Assembly: GCA_023053685.1 (NCBI GenBank)
Contig: JALIGW010000219.1
Coordinates: 90,001 to 154,000, forward strand
Reading direction: 5' to 3'
DNA: 64,000 bases
DNA from: Diadophis punctatus similis
Lineage: Eukaryota; Chordata; Lepidosauria; Squamata; Dipsadidae
Part shown: piece after piece, positions 19,778-30,609 of the stretch
Layout: each line of letters begins with the position of its first letter
Numbering within the stretch: the first letter of the stretch is position 1
Notes under the pieces: generated by a model
Database searches by the model: none
Told to the model about the DNA's origin: nothing
Seen by the model: only the letters and a program-made list of their open reading frames with translations
Translations under genes and position numbers: made by a program

Positions 19778-20244
19778 ATTTCATCTAAATGTGGCACTGC
19801 CCTTAATCAGAGATTGTACAGCATATATCAGACATCGGTTGATTGAAGTGTTCTCCATATTATGCCAAATAGCACCTTGATTGATGCCGGAACATAGTGC
19901 CCTTTGCGTCAGTGGGCTCCAACTCCATGGTGGCCTTGTCTGAAGGAGCATTTTGTTGTCACCACTCTGTCCTTTCCCCGCTGAAGACTGATTAGTAATT
20001 ATGTTAACGTCCAACCATTACAAAGGCTCAAAATTCCATACTGTTCAGTTGTTTTCTTAAGTACTGCAACACCCCAAAATCGTCCTTGCATCTGGCTTTT
20101 GCTATTCCCCTTCATTTAATGGAAAAATATAAGATTTTTGACATACTCCTCAACAGAAGGGAGTTTTAGAAATATTTTCATGAGCCAGGTGTGATATTTT
20201 TGCATTTACCTAATTACAACCAGAAAGAGGGCTAAGAAAATATC
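19778..20244. other. Unassigned sequence
   Basis: About 470 bp with no signature that I recognise on either strand. Confidence 0.3.
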
Positions 20245-20558
20245 TACATCCTCGACATCATCTATTTCAACTTCTCCCCTCAGGATGCCGCTATAGGGCA
20301 ATGCATGCCAAAACAACCAGATACAAAGATAGTTTTTCCCCTGTGCCATCATTTTGCTGAACACTTAATTCCCACAGCACGGTCTAATTTCTCATCTTGG
20401 TGTCTTATGATTTATCACTTGTTGTTTGTAACATGATTAATGGTTGTAACTATGATTTATGATCTAGGTCCTATTACTTGCTTTTTACATGTACATTGAG
20501 GGCTTTATATGCACTCGAGACAAATTCCTGGTGTGTCTAATCACACTTGGCCAAATGA
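20245..20558 (+). mobile_element. LINE 3' end with ATTCT tail (clade unresolved)
   Basis: A decayed frame near 20290 reads like a non-LTR C-terminus (NNQIQR...FFPCAIILLN). The untranslated part contains 'gacaaattcctggtgtgtc' and 'atcacacttggccaa', a pattern known from vertebrate LINE 3' ends. The sequence passes directly into the ATTCT array. Confidence 0.5.
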
Positions 20559-21409
20559 AACCTATTCTATTCTATTCTATTCTATTCTATTCTATTCTAT
20601 TCTATTCTATTCTATTCTATTCTATTCTATTCTATTCTATTCCATTCCATTCCATTCCATTCCATTCCATATTTTCTATTCTATTCTATTCTATTCTATT
20701 CTATTCTATTCTATTCTATTCTATTCTATTCCATTCCATTCCATTCCATTCTATTCTATTCTATTCTTTCTTAATTCTATTCTTTCTTAATTCTATTCTA
20801 TTCTATTCTATTCTATTCTATTCTATTCTATTCCATTCCATTCCATTCCATTCCATTCTATTCTATTCTATTCTTTCTTAATTCTATTCTTTCTTAATTC
20901 TATTCTATTCTATTCTATTCTATTCTATTCTATTCTATTCTATTCTATTCTATTCTATTCTATTCTATTCTATTCTATTCTATTCTATTCCATTCCATTC
21001 CATTCCATTCCATTCCATATTTTCTATTCTATTCTATTCTATTCTATTCTATTCTATTCTATTCTATTCTATTCTATTCTATTCTATTCCATTCCAGTCC
21101 AGTCCAGTCCAGTCCAGTCCAGTCCAGTCCATATTCTACTCTACTCTACTCTACTCTACATTCTATTCTATTCTATTCTATTCTATTCTATTCTATTCTA
21201 TTCTATTCTATTCTATTCTATTCTATTCTATTCTATTCTATTCTATTCCATATTCTACTCTACTCTACTCTACTCTACTCTACTCTACTCTACTCTACTC
21301 TACTCTACATTCTATTCTATTCTATTCTATTCTATTCTATTCTATTCTATTCTATTCTATTCTATTCTATTCTATTCTATTCTATCCTATCCTATCCTAT
21401 TTTCTATTC
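20559..21409 (+). repeat. (ATTCT)n microsatellite array, about 850 bp
   Basis: Pure ATTCT blocks alternate with ATTCC, CCAGT, ACTCT and TTCTTTCTTAA variant blocks. The variant blocks themselves repeat at a larger scale (the ATTCC block followed by atattttctatt appears at about 20641 and 20991; the ACTCT block at about 21133 and 21253). This shows higher-order duplication. Confidence 0.97.
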
Positions 21410-21689
21410 TCGTCCAAGAAGGTTTCAGGCTGACTGAAAGGTATGTGACAAGAAACAATGCCAACAAGAACATCATCTGCCACTTCCAAACAGACGAAGA
21501 AGCATCTTCCAGAGAAATGTAGAGGAAAATTTCAAGCTCCCAGAGAATAAATAGAAAAAACAGAAACCTTTTGAGCAGGTGAAAAACTTGTGGGTAATAG
21601 GAAGGTGGGTTTTGGCAGAGAATTTGTCCTGGGTAGTCCAGAAGGATGGCTAATTCAATCAATGGACATGCATAGGTATAAGGATATGT
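21410..21689. other. Unassigned sequence
   Basis: Between the microsatellite and the CR1 there is about 280 bp without a recognised feature. Confidence 0.3.
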
Positions 21690-22430
21690 GGCACCTGGCT
21701 CAACAATAGTGGGAGGGATCTAGATGTCCTAATGAACCACCGCTTAAGTATGAGCCAACAATGTGCTGCAGCAGCCCAAAAGGCCAATGAAATCCTAGGC
21801 TGCTTCAACAGACGGATAGCGTCAAGATCACGAGAAATAATACTGCTTTATACCACACTACTGAGGCTACACTTCGAATACTGCATCCAGTTCTGGTCAC
21901 CATGAGGGAAAAAAAACAAACCAAGACCCTAGAAAGAGTACAGAGAAGAACAACAAAGATGACAAAGTGTCCGGAGGCTAAATCTACGATGAACATTTGA
22001 GGTATTGAAGAGAAGGATTAGGGGGTGACTTGACAGCTGTCTTCTAGTACTTTGTGGGGCTGTCACAGAGAGTAAGGGATCAACTTATTTTCCAAAGCAC
22101 CTGAGGGCAGGACAAGAGGGAACAGGCGAAAGATCATTAAAAGAGAGCTCCAACCTACAAGTAAGAAGAAATTTCCTGTCAGTGAGAATAATAAATGAAA
22201 TAGCTTGCCTCCCAGAGTTGTGGGTGTGCTCCATCGCTGGAAGTTTTCTAAGAATAGACTGGACAACCATTTGACCAGGATGACCTAAGGCAGGGGTCTT
22301 ATGCCTTAGGTCATCCAGCCAGCTATGCTGGCTGGAGAATTCTGGGAGTTGAAGTCCACAAGTCTTAAAGTTGCCAAGTTTGAAGACCTCTGACCTAAGG
22401 CCTCCTGCCACGAACTAGAAGACCTCAGTC
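21690..22430 (+). mobile_element. CR1 LINE fragment holding a small hAT-like element
   Basis: It encodes decayed CR1 ORF2 from 'MSQQCAAAAQKANEILGC' through '[12 protein letters not shown]' and the C-terminal motifs, with several stops. The terminal segment resumes after the element at 22291-22392 (cctcctgccacgaactag). Confidence 0.85.
22291..22392. mobile_element. Palindromic hAT-like miniature element, 102 bp
   Basis: It starts caggggtctt and ends aagacctctg. The 8-bp duplication acctaagg (22283-22290 and 22393-22400) is perfect. The core 'attctgggagttgaagtcc' is shared with the elements at 12684, 26935 and 44786. Confidence 0.85.
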
Positions 22431-22444
22431 CTATCACTGCAGAA

Positions 22445-23410
22445 CTCCCAGTCCTATCACTGCAGAACTTGACTATATTTCTGAATGGTCAAACAAGTGG
22501 CAACTACCAATCTCTATCAACAAATGCTCAGTTTTACACATTGGCAAAAATAATCAAAACACCAAATACAAACTTAATGATCATGACCTTGATGATGATC
22601 CTCACTCAGTAAAGGACCTCGGAGTACTCATCTCAAACGATCTAAGTGCCAGAGCCCACTGCAACTACATAGCAAAGAAGGCATTAAGAGTGGTTAACCT
22701 AATCTTGCACAGCTTCTTCTCTGGTAACATTGTACTCTTAACCAGAGCATACAAAACATTTGCTAGACCGATCCTTGAATACAGCTCATCAGTCTGGAAC
22801 CCACACTTCATATCAGACATTAACACAATTGAGAATGTCCAACAATTGAAAATGTTCACAAGAAGAGTATTACATTCCTCTGTTCACAACAGAATTCCTT
22901 ATGAAACCAGACTTGAAATTTTGGGACTTCAAAATTTAGAACGCCGCCTTTGATCTGACCTTAGTGTAGCTCACAAAATTATCCACCTCAATGTCCTACC
23001 CGTTAACGACTATTTCAGCTTCAACAGCAATAATACACGAGCTCATAATAGATACAAACTTAATGTAAACCACTCCAGACTTGATTGCAAAAAATTCGAC
23101 TTCAACCACAGAGTGGTCAACGCCTGGAACACTTTACCTGACTCAGTAGTTTCTTCCCCAAACCCCAAAAACTTCAACCTCTTATTATCTACCATTGACC
23201 TCACCCCCATTCCTAAGAGGTCAGTAAGGGGCGTGCATAAGCGCACAATCGTGCCTACCGTTCCTGTCCTAATGTACCCATATATTCATACCTCTTTTAC
23301 TCTTATTCATGCTTGTACTATTACATATATATTCAATCATGTTTTATTGTTTGTACTTTGCTTATAATCATTTATGCTTGACAAATAAACAAACAAACAA
23401 ACAAACAAAC
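22445..23410 (+). mobile_element. CR1/L3-like LINE, C-terminal half
   Basis: One frame from about 22470 to 23367 has a single TGA (22951). It encodes a non-LTR C-terminus distinct from the main CR1 family: 'VKDLGVLISNDLSARAHC', 'ARPILEYSSSVWNPHF', 'IPYETRLEILGLQNLERR' and 'RVVNAWNTLPDSVVSSP'. The 3' end reads 'aggggcgtgcataagcgcac' and ends in (AAAC)n. Fragments of the same family are at 41796, 50177 and 56387. The polymerase core is missing. Confidence 0.82.
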
Positions 23411-23704
23411 TTCTATGTTCTTTGTGGGATTCTGGGAATTGAAGCCCATCGCTCTGGAGATTGGGAACAGAAACGTGGCACGGATGCCACCTGCTGGAGT
23501 ATTATTTAACACCCTGACATACACACAGAAAGCAATTCCAGTAACAAAATCCTCACACATTTATTGTTTGGAAGGGATCTGGAGCAACCTGCCTTCCTGA
23601 CATTTACAGTTCTTTGGCATTTCTTGATGGCCGGCTGCCAGGAAGGAGTTTGTTTTATTTCCCCACATGAGGTCGCCATTGGAATATATCTCTCTCTCTT
23701 GCTC

Positions 23705-23820
23705 TCTTTTTCTGGTGTCTGTGTCTGTGTCTGTGTATCTGTGTATCTGTCTGTGTGTGTGTGGTGTGTGTGTATGTATGTATATATAGGTGTGTGTGTG
23801 TATATATACATATATATATG

Positions 23821-23853
<33 letters not shown>

Positions 23854-23870
23854 TACACACACACACCAGA
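23705..23870 (+). repeat. (TG)n-(TA)n-(CA)n compound microsatellite
   Basis: TCTGTG and TG units, a short TATATA centre and CA units follow in inverse order, so the whole could fold on itself. The short open frames here are repeat translations. Confidence 0.95.
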
Positions 23871-24250
23871 AAAAGAGAGCAAGAGAGAGAGATAGAAAGA
23901 CAAAAAGTCCACATGGATAGGATGGATCATATTCAAATTCTACATCATTATCTTAAGGAAAGATACGTCAGAAATTATGGATTTGCTTTGCTTTGCTTTC
24001 CCATTGCATGTAAAAATCCCTGGGTTTTTTTTTTTTTTTTTGATTAAGCCTGCAATCCTACACACAATATCTAAAGAAGAATTTTCACCAAATTTTATGA
24101 GTCATGCCAAGCATTCTCATAATTGGATTAGGGCTGTGAAATTGTGATTTTGAGAGGGTGAGCCATGTCCTGAAAATATCTTTATTGTAAAAGAACATTA
24201 AGTTAATATTCTTCACTGCTGCTTTTTTATTTCATTCTGGCTGCTTGTTT
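23871..24250. other. Unassigned sequence
   Basis: No signature recognised apart from an 18-bp T run near 24027. Confidence 0.3.
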
Positions 24251-24338
24251 TCCTTCCTTCCTTCCTTCCTTCCTTCCTTCCTTCCTTCCTTCCTTCCTTC
24301 CTTCCTTCCTTCCTTCCTTCCTTCCTTCCTTCCTTCCC
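24251..24338 (+). repeat. (TTCC)n microsatellite
   Basis: About 22 uninterrupted tetranucleotide units. Unlike the tracts at 3949 and 13391 it has no SINE next to it. Confidence 0.97.
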
Positions 24339-24859
24339 ACTTTTCTCAACAAATGTTTCCCAGGGCATCTTGCTAAAGAGTTAAAAATCCCAATAAAAAG
24401 TGTCAGCTAAAACAAACAAGATGTATAAATTATTTTTTATTAAGTGGTCAAACAAACAAGCAGATAGATCAATCAATCAATCAATAAAATCAGCATATGT
24501 AAAATCAAATAACAGCTTCCTTTGTTAAAATAGGAGGATATTCAGTATATTCATTCAAAACAAATATGTTCTTGGATTAATTATAGGAAATTCCAGTGTC
24601 TGGATAAAAGGAATTAAATGTAGAAATGAGTGGAGGTGCCTTTGTTCTGTTATTCTATGCAAGCCATGCGTGCGAGCAAAACGCATGCGCAGAAGGCACA
24701 CGCACGCACTCACATTGTCGGTGCTTGGCGAACCTATGTAAATCCCACTTCTGTATCAGCATATTTACAGAGGTTTCTCTTTCATGTTGATTAAGGACAA
24801 GGAAAATGAGGTGAATGAGGGATGGTGTGATGAAATCTCAGTGCATGGAACATCCCTTG
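24339..24859. other. Unassigned sequence
   Basis: A/T-rich with a short (CAAT)n run near 24470. A 'gcatgcgcagaaggcac' motif near 24690 resembles the interior of local hAT-like elements, but no ends are visible. Confidence 0.3.
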
Positions 24860-25522
24860 CAGAGGTGGGTTTCTACCGGTTCGGACCGGTTCTATAGAAC
24901 CGTTAGTAACTTGGCGGCCTGGGTCACTGGAACCGGCAGCGACCCAGGCCTGCTGTCGGGGTTCCAAATAGCATCGAAAATTAAATCAGAGTCCGAGGCA
25001 AAGCATTCCTCAAAGTTCCAATTTATTGGCAGAGCCATGTTGGAACATCTGGGAGAAACCCGAATATGACATCCCAGGGGTTTCTCCACCCAGTTGAAAT
25101 TTCAAGCCCTTGTCCCCACTCCCCCAAGTCCATCACGTTGACCAATCTTCATCTGCCAACTTGGCAACAACTCTCGTCTCCTTCCGTGCAGGTGCAGGAG
25201 TGCAAAGACAAAGGATGACCTTGACAATCTAGAAGGAATTTGTTATGGCTACATGCAGACATCTCTCATGCAATGACCCCTCCCAAATTCCCATAGCAAA
25301 GAATACATTTTAAAATAGCATAAAGTGTGGCAGGCCAAAGACCCCAAGTAAAATGGCTTCGGCCTGACACCTGCCATGCCCCTGAGCTGGCTTTCTCGGC
25401 AGCGCCATCTTGGTTTTTTTAGTATTGCGCATGTGTGCACGGCGCACAAAGTGCCCCCACCCGCACCCGCGCGTCACGTCCCTGAGCGAACCGGCAGTAG
25501 CAGAATCCAGAGCCCACCCCCG
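24860..25522. mobile_element. hAT-like element interrupted by a solo LTR
   Basis: The ends are cagaggtgggtttc and gagcccacccccg. The flanks atcccttg and attccttg match at 7 of 8 positions. Left of the LTR it has repeated accggtt phrases; right of it are GC-rich sequences with 'gcgcatgtgtgcac'. Without the LTR it is about 240 bp. Confidence 0.78.
24954..25369 (-). mobile_element. Solo LTR, 416 bp
   Basis: It begins tgtcggggttcc and ends cggcctgaca, giving TG...CA termini. A perfect 5-bp duplication cctgc (24949-24953 and 25370-25374) flanks it, typical of retroviral or Gypsy-type integration. The phrase 'ccaatttattgg' would be a polyadenylation signal region on the minus strand, hence the orientation. 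No internal coding region is present, so it is a recombination remnant. Confidence 0.8.
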
Positions 25523-26088
25523 ATTCCTTGCCTCCTCATGATCTTCCCCAAAACACCCCCTCTGCAAAATGTCTAGCTCTAGGTCCAGAGACAACTGCAG
25601 GAGAGGGGGAAGAAAGAACGCAGCTGTCCGTCACAAGGAGGCCTGCAGTGTCGAAAATGGCAGCTGTCTCTGCAGGCAGGAACCCCTCCTACCCCAGTGA
25701 CCTCATTTCAAAAGGGTTTGTGTTACAGGACTGCATGGGGTCCCATGAGGTTTGGCAGATGCATATTTACACACAAGAGTGTGACATCACAGCTGCCAGT
25801 TCTTTAGCTGATGTTGGCCTTCCTATGTACCAACTTCTTCCCAAGAATCACGATGCATCAGCGTATATGTGCAGATCCAAGCAGGGTGGCCTTTCGTAAT
25901 TGAGAGGTGGAAATTTTGTCATTATTGTGTCATTCGTGTACCAGGGCCAGCATCCAAAAATTCAACATAGAGAAAAGAACAGGGAAACAGAAAGAATAGG
26001 AGGCACGTCAACAAAAGGAAAAATCGCCATTCTTGTTTCCCTTCTAAGTTTCCTCTTGCCCAATTCCCCTGGCTGTTATGGCCACAGT
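25523..26088. other. Unassigned sequence
   Basis: About 560 bp. An open frame spans 25528-25899 but has no recognisable domain and starts inside the hAT-like flank, so I do not call it a gene. Confidence 0.35.
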
Positions 26089-26607
26089 AACAGAATAACA
26101 GAGTTAGAAGGGACCCTGGAGGTCTTCTAGTTCAACCCCTGCTCAAGCAGGAGACCCTATACCATTTCAGACAAATGGTTGTCCAGTCTCTTTTTAAAAA
26201 CTTCCAGTGATGGAGCACCCAGAGCCTCTGGAGCCAAGCCGTTCAACAGATTAATTGTTCTCACTGTCAGGAAATTTCTCCTTAATTCTTGGCTGCTTCT
26301 CTTCTTGTTTAGTTTGCATTCGTTGTTTCTTGTCCTACCCTCAGGTGCTTTGGAGAATAGCTTGACTCCCTCTTCTTTGTGGCAGCCCCTCAAATATTGG
26401 AACATTGCTACAATGTCGGCCCTAGTCCTTCTTTTCATTAAACTAGACATACCCAGTTCTGGTAACCGTTCTTCATATGTTTTAGTCTCCAGTCCCCTAA
26501 TCATCTCGGTTGCTCTTCTCTGCACTCTTTCCAATGTCTCAACATCTTTTTTATAATATGGTGACCAAAACCGGATGCAGTATTCCAGGTGTGGTCTTAG
26601 TAAGGCA
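26089..26607 (-). mobile_element. CR1 LINE 3' end
   Basis: The minus strand frame 26157-26741 includes '[19 protein letters not shown]', '[19 protein letters not shown]' and 'EVFKKRLDNHLSEMV'. After the stop comes the terminal CR1 motif and a GTTATTCTGTTA-type end. It is among the better preserved CR1 C-termini here, but it is 5' truncated. Confidence 0.9.
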
Positions 26608-26746
26608 GAATTCCCCAACTTTTCTGACTTTGCGGACCAGCTGGGGGGCGGGGAGGAGATGGTTCCACGCAAGCGGCCAGCAAGCGCATGCACGCACAGC
26701 TCCATTTGCATGAGAGGTGTGAATGTGTGCTTGCTTCTCACTTAAA
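26608..26746. mobile_element. hAT-like element, left part only
   Basis: It starts near 26605 with cagaattccccaac and 'tttgcggaccagctgggggg', a hAT-type end and body. No right end is present. It joins directly to a plus-strand CR1, suggesting a deletion or rearrangement. Confidence 0.5.
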
Positions 26747-27140
26747 TGGAATGCACCAGAAGGCAAGACAAGAAACAATGGATGGAAACCAATCAAGGAG
26801 AGAAGCATCCCAGAATTAAGGAGAAACTTCCTAACAGTGAGGACAATTAACCAGTGGAACAGCTTGCCTCCAGAAATCATGGGCATTCCATCACTGGAGG
26901 TTTTTAAGAAGAGATTGTCTGAAATGGTATAGGGCAGGGGTGGCCAAACTATGGTTATTTGAGGACCTGTGGACTTCAACTCCCAGAATTCCTGAGCCAG
27001 CCATGTATGCATGGCTAGCTCAGGAATTCTGGGAGTTGAAGTCCACAGGTCCTCAAAGAACCATAGTTTGGCCACCCCTGGTATAGGGTCTCCTGCTTGA
27101 GTAGGGGGATGGACTAGAAGACCTCAAAGGTCCCTTCCAG
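26747..27140 (+). mobile_element. CR1 LINE 3' end with a small hAT-like element
   Basis: 26747-26934 encodes 'EGKTRNNGWKPIKERS' to 'FKKRLSEMV', and 27081-27140 holds the terminal motif. The insert at 26935-27080 separates them. The tail opens into the microsatellite at 27140. Confidence 0.88.
26935..27080. mobile_element. Palindromic hAT-like miniature element, 146 bp
   Basis: The exact inverse ends are caggggtggccaaac and gtttggccacccctg. The perfect 8-bp duplication is gtataggg (26927-26934 and 27081-27088). The element is almost wholly palindromic around 'catgtatgcatg'. The core 'ggacttcaactcccagaatt' is shared with other miniature elements in the window. Confidence 0.92.
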
Positions 27141-27352
27141 CTCGATTCTGATTCTGATTCTATTCTATTCTATTCTATTCTATTCTATTCTATTCTATTC
27201 TATTCTATTCTATTCTATTCTGATTCTGATTCCGATTCCGATTCCGATTCCGATTCAATTCTGATTCTGATTCTGATTCTGATTCTGATTCCGATTCCGA
27301 TTCCGATTCCGATTCCGATTCCGATTCTATTCTATTCTATTCTATTCTCTAA
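27141..27352 (+). repeat. (ATTCT)n / (GATTCT)n / (GATTCC)n microsatellite
   Basis: It starts at the CR1 3' end. Penta- and hexanucleotide forms alternate, consistent with expansion of the LINE tail followed by point mutation and re-amplification. Confidence 0.97.
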
Positions 27353-28309
27353 AGCATGAAGTGAGGGAAGCCTGGATGTGTTGCTGCACCCCCAAACTAG
27401 TGTTCCACCCACAAAAGAAGCAGCAGCAACCTTTGGTTGATATGAATTGGTTTTGCATCCCAGTTCCCAGGATCAGCAAGTTCCTGATGATTTTATTTCA
27501 GTTGGCTGCTTCCAGTCCTACAATCTGCTTTCCCACTTAATCCATGGCCATTTTGCATTAACAGGCTGATCAAAATAGTCTGTTCCTTTTATGTCGTCCT
27601 TTCCCCATGCATCCCACGACCACGTGGGAGAACGTTATACTTTTTAGCAGCCAGCTTGCTAATTTTCATCTGCAGATGTTTGTGTTTTGGGGGGAACAAG
27701 GACAGAGACCAGACACCATTTCCCACCAAATTTACATGTGTCTTGGAATCTTACTTTCCTCTTCCCTTGGTTTTGCTATTAAAATCTTTACTTCACTCCT
27801 GATGGTTTTAACATTCCTGATTGTAACGTGATTGCTGTGCCATTTGTATGTGGCTTCCCATGTGTGCATTCTCTCCTGACTTACTGGTTGCTAAGAAAGT
27901 TTTTACATCTGTAGCTCTCTCCGAATATTCATCGGCCATCATTCCAAAAATCCAGCTGTTGGCACCAGCTGTGAAAAGACTGCAAAAGATTGCTGCAAAA
28001 CAAAGGAAGAAGAGGAGGAGGAGGAGAAGAAGAAAGGGAAACAAATATTTACCTGGGAACTGCCATGTGCCACCATCTTGTTTTGACTGATAGCTTGTTC
28101 TCATGATCAAAAGGGAAGGGAAGAGGAATGGAAAACATCACTGTGGATATAAAATGCCAAATTCACTTCCATTTCACAGTGGGAAATCATTTTTCATTGA
28201 GGCCCACCTACCTTTAGGAATAATATATTGCAGGCTGCAGGTGGGTGGGGTAAACATTGCAAAGCCCTTTGTTCTGAACCTGTTTTCCCCCACCTTCTTC
28301 TCTGTGTAC
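27353..28309. other. Unique-looking sequence
   Basis: Nearly 1 kb without a transposon signature. A purine-rich gaggaggagg-type run lies near 28010. An open frame of 80 codons at 27848-28090 has no recognisable domain and no supported splice or start context. Confidence 0.3.
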
Positions 28310-29206
28310 AGATAGTCCTCGATTTATAGCCACAACTGAGGCCAGAATTTCCACTGCTATAGGAGACAGTCATTAAGTGAGTTGTATCCACTTTTATGAT
28401 ATATATATTTTTTGCCACAATTGTTAAGCGAATCCACCTTCCCCCATTTACTTGCTTCTTGGACGTTGGCTGGGAAGGTGGCAAAAGGCGAGCCCATGAC
28501 CCAGGGACACTGTGACCATCATAAATACATGATAGTTGGCAAACGCCTGAATCACGATCACGTGACCACTGGGATGGATGCGATGATCACAGGTGTGAGA
28601 AGCATCCTGAGTCACTTTGTTGAGTGCAGTCATTACTTTGAATGTCTATGGAGATTCTCAGTCATCCACGGCCATGGTTGTCCCAAAGGTGCTTTTTCAA
28701 GAGGCAACTGGACGTTCTGGTTATTCTTGGAAGTCATTTCACTTCTCATCCAAGAAGCTTCTTCAGTTCTGACTGAATGGTGGATAATGGAAGGATTTAA
28801 GCTTCTTGGGAATGGAAAGTTTTATATTCCTTGCAGACAGCTGGTCATTTGCATCCTTTTAGAGAGCCATTGAGGCCACTTGGAGGTTTATCTGTGTCCT
28901 CTGGGTCGCCTGAGTGGTGCTCCTGGTTCCTGTAGTCTGCAATTTTCCCTCTGGAAATCCATTCATACTCCCACACCATTCCAAGGGTGTTCATCCCAAA
29001 TTGTATAGCTAAAAGTCTGAAGAGATTCTCAATCATCCAGGTCATGGTTATCCCAAAGGTGCTTCTTTCAGGAGGCAACTGGACTTTCTTGTTTTTTCTT
29101 TTGAAAACGTTTCACTTCTTATCCAAGAAGCTTCTTCAGCTCTGACTGGATAGTGGGGAATGGAAGGATTTATACTCCTTGCAGACAGCTGGTCATTTGC
29201 ATTTTT

Positions 29207-29501
29207 TAATAACAAACAAATAATAACAGCAACAGAGTTGGAAGGGACCTTGGAGGTCTTCTAGTCCAACCCTCTGCCTAGGCAGGAAACCCTATCCTAC
29301 TTCAGACAAATGGTTATCCAACATCTTCTTAAAAACTTCCAGTGTTGGAGCATTCACAACTTCTGGAGGCAAGCTGTTCCACGGATTAATTGTTCTAACT
29401 GTCAGGAAATTTCTCCTCAGTTCTAAGTTACTTCTCTCCTTGTTTAGTTTTCACCCATTGCTTCTTGTTCTACCCTCAGGTACTTTGGAGAATAGTTTTT
29501 A
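29207..29501 (-). mobile_element. CR1 LINE 3' end inside the array
   Basis: It reads from the terminal 'cagagttggaagggaccttg' motif back to the 'PEGRTRSN' codons. Short similar T-rich flanks (gcattttttaa and gtttttagagg) sit at the edges. Confidence 0.85.
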
Positions 29502-29756
29502 GAGGGTCCTTGAAGCACTTGGAGGTTTATCTGTGTCCTCAGGGTCACCTGAGTAGCTCCTGGTTCCTGCAGTCTGCAATTTTTCCTCTGGAAATCCATT
29601 CCTACTCCCACACCATTTAAAGGGTGTTCATCCCAAATTGCATAGCTAAAAATCTGTAGAGATTCTCAGTCATCCAGATCATGGTTGTCCCAAAGGTGCT
29701 TTTTTTAAAAAAAGAGGCAACTGGACTTTCTGGTTATTCTTTGAAGGCATTTCACT

Positions 29757-30328
29757 GAGGGGTGAAATCTACTTACCTTCCCTACCGGTTCGGAATCTTT
29801 TTTTTTTTTATAATTTTTTTATTTTATTTTGTAATATAAAAATTCCATTTTTAAATTAAACAATGTGTTGTCAGAGTGCATATACATGTATACATCAATA
29901 TATATTTTCTAATTTAATTATATTCATTTAATAATATTTTTAACATCTTCCATTATAATATTAATTATACAGCCGTCAAATCATCCAACGAATTTATTCT
30001 TCTGTTTACGTTCTCAGATTTATCATATTTCCCCCAGTTTTGCAGTAAAAAAACCCATCTTTCCCTTCTTTCCTCTTTCCTCTCCTTCGGAATCTATTTA
30101 CCTTCCCTGCTCGCTTCGCTCACGCACACGCTGATGTCACATCCGATTTTTGACCCACTGCGCATGGGCAGAAGACTTTGTGCATGCGCAGAGGGTTAAA
30201 ACCAGGAAGTAACCAACGTCCGGGCAGGTGGGTGGAGCCTCACACTGCCACCACTACCGGTTCTCCGAAACACACGCCGCCGCCGCTACCGACTTGCACG
30301 TGCCGGGCAGAACAGGGAGGATTTCACC
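29757..30328. mobile_element. hAT-like element, split by a retroposed sequence
   Basis: The left end is gaggggtgaaatc and the right end gatttcacc. Near the ends are ctaccggttcgg and 'ctaccggttctccg', seen in other local hAT-like elements. The 8-bp duplication cannot be read cleanly because the target itself contains tttcact. The insert at 29799-30085 divides it. Confidence 0.55.
29799..30085 (-). mobile_element. Retroposed sequence with poly(A), probably L1 3' end
   Basis: A T-run at the left edge represents a poly(A) tail on the minus strand. A perfect 10-bp duplication, ttcggaatct (29789-29798 and 30086-30095), flanks it. Together these indicate L1-type retroposition. The A/T-rich body has no coding motif, so calling it an L1 3' untranslated region is inference. 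Confidence 0.65.
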
Positions 30329-30406
30329 ACTTCTCATCCAAGAAGCTTCTTCAGCTCTTCATTACTTTGAATGGTCACCAAACGAATGGTCGTAAGTCAA
30401 GGACTG

Positions 30407-30609
30407 TGTTAGATAGTGGGTAAGGATCACAGGAGACAGACTTCAGAATGGCTCTTTTATTTAGCTCACTCAAGCAACCAGCAAAAGACAGTCTGACTGA
30501 TTGCCCTTTTATAGGGAGCTGTCAGAAGTAACAGCCAATGGCATTCCAGCATTTTTCCCGCTTGAATGCAGGACCTGAGTGGAACCATGTAACCAGTTAG
30601 AACATAACA
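30407..30609 (-). mobile_element. Solo LTR, about 203 bp
   Basis: It begins tgttagatagtg and ends gaacataaca, so TGTTA...TAACA termini. The flanks gactg and aactg match at 4 of 5 positions. On the minus strand a TATA-like ctataaaagggc precedes an aataaaag polyadenylation signal, which sets the orientation. The insertion point is in the last bases of a family D repeat. Confidence 0.72.

Larger units (their letters stand above)
28645..30358 (-). mobile_element. Tandem Penelope-like repeat array
   Basis: About 2.3 head-to-tail units start at 28645, about 29018 and about 29652. Each begins with a 'gattctcagtcatccaggtc'-type phrase, then ggttgtcccaaaggtgc, then 'catccaagaagcttcttcag'. Units one and two end with 'cccaaattgtatagctaaaa'-type sequence. 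A CR1 (29207-29501) and a hAT-like element (29757-30328) interrupt units two and three. A perfect 15-bp duplication, tcattactttgaatg, flanks the array. Tandem organisation is typical of Penelope-like elements. The strand is inferred from the copy at 38950. Confidence 0.65.
28310..30406. mobile_element. Family D repeat split by a Penelope-like array
   Basis: The left part (28310-28644) starts 'acagatagtcctcgattta' and contains the family D body ('gtcataaatacatgatagtt'-like). The right part (30359-30406) ends 'cgtaagtcaaggactg'. The two halves are continuous once the Penelope-like array and one copy of the 15-bp duplication are removed. A solo LTR follows at the very end. Confidence 0.75.

Noticed and set aside
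25528..25899. 123-codon open frame as a host exon
   Set aside because: It has no recognisable domain, overlaps a transposon flank and has no splice or promoter support.
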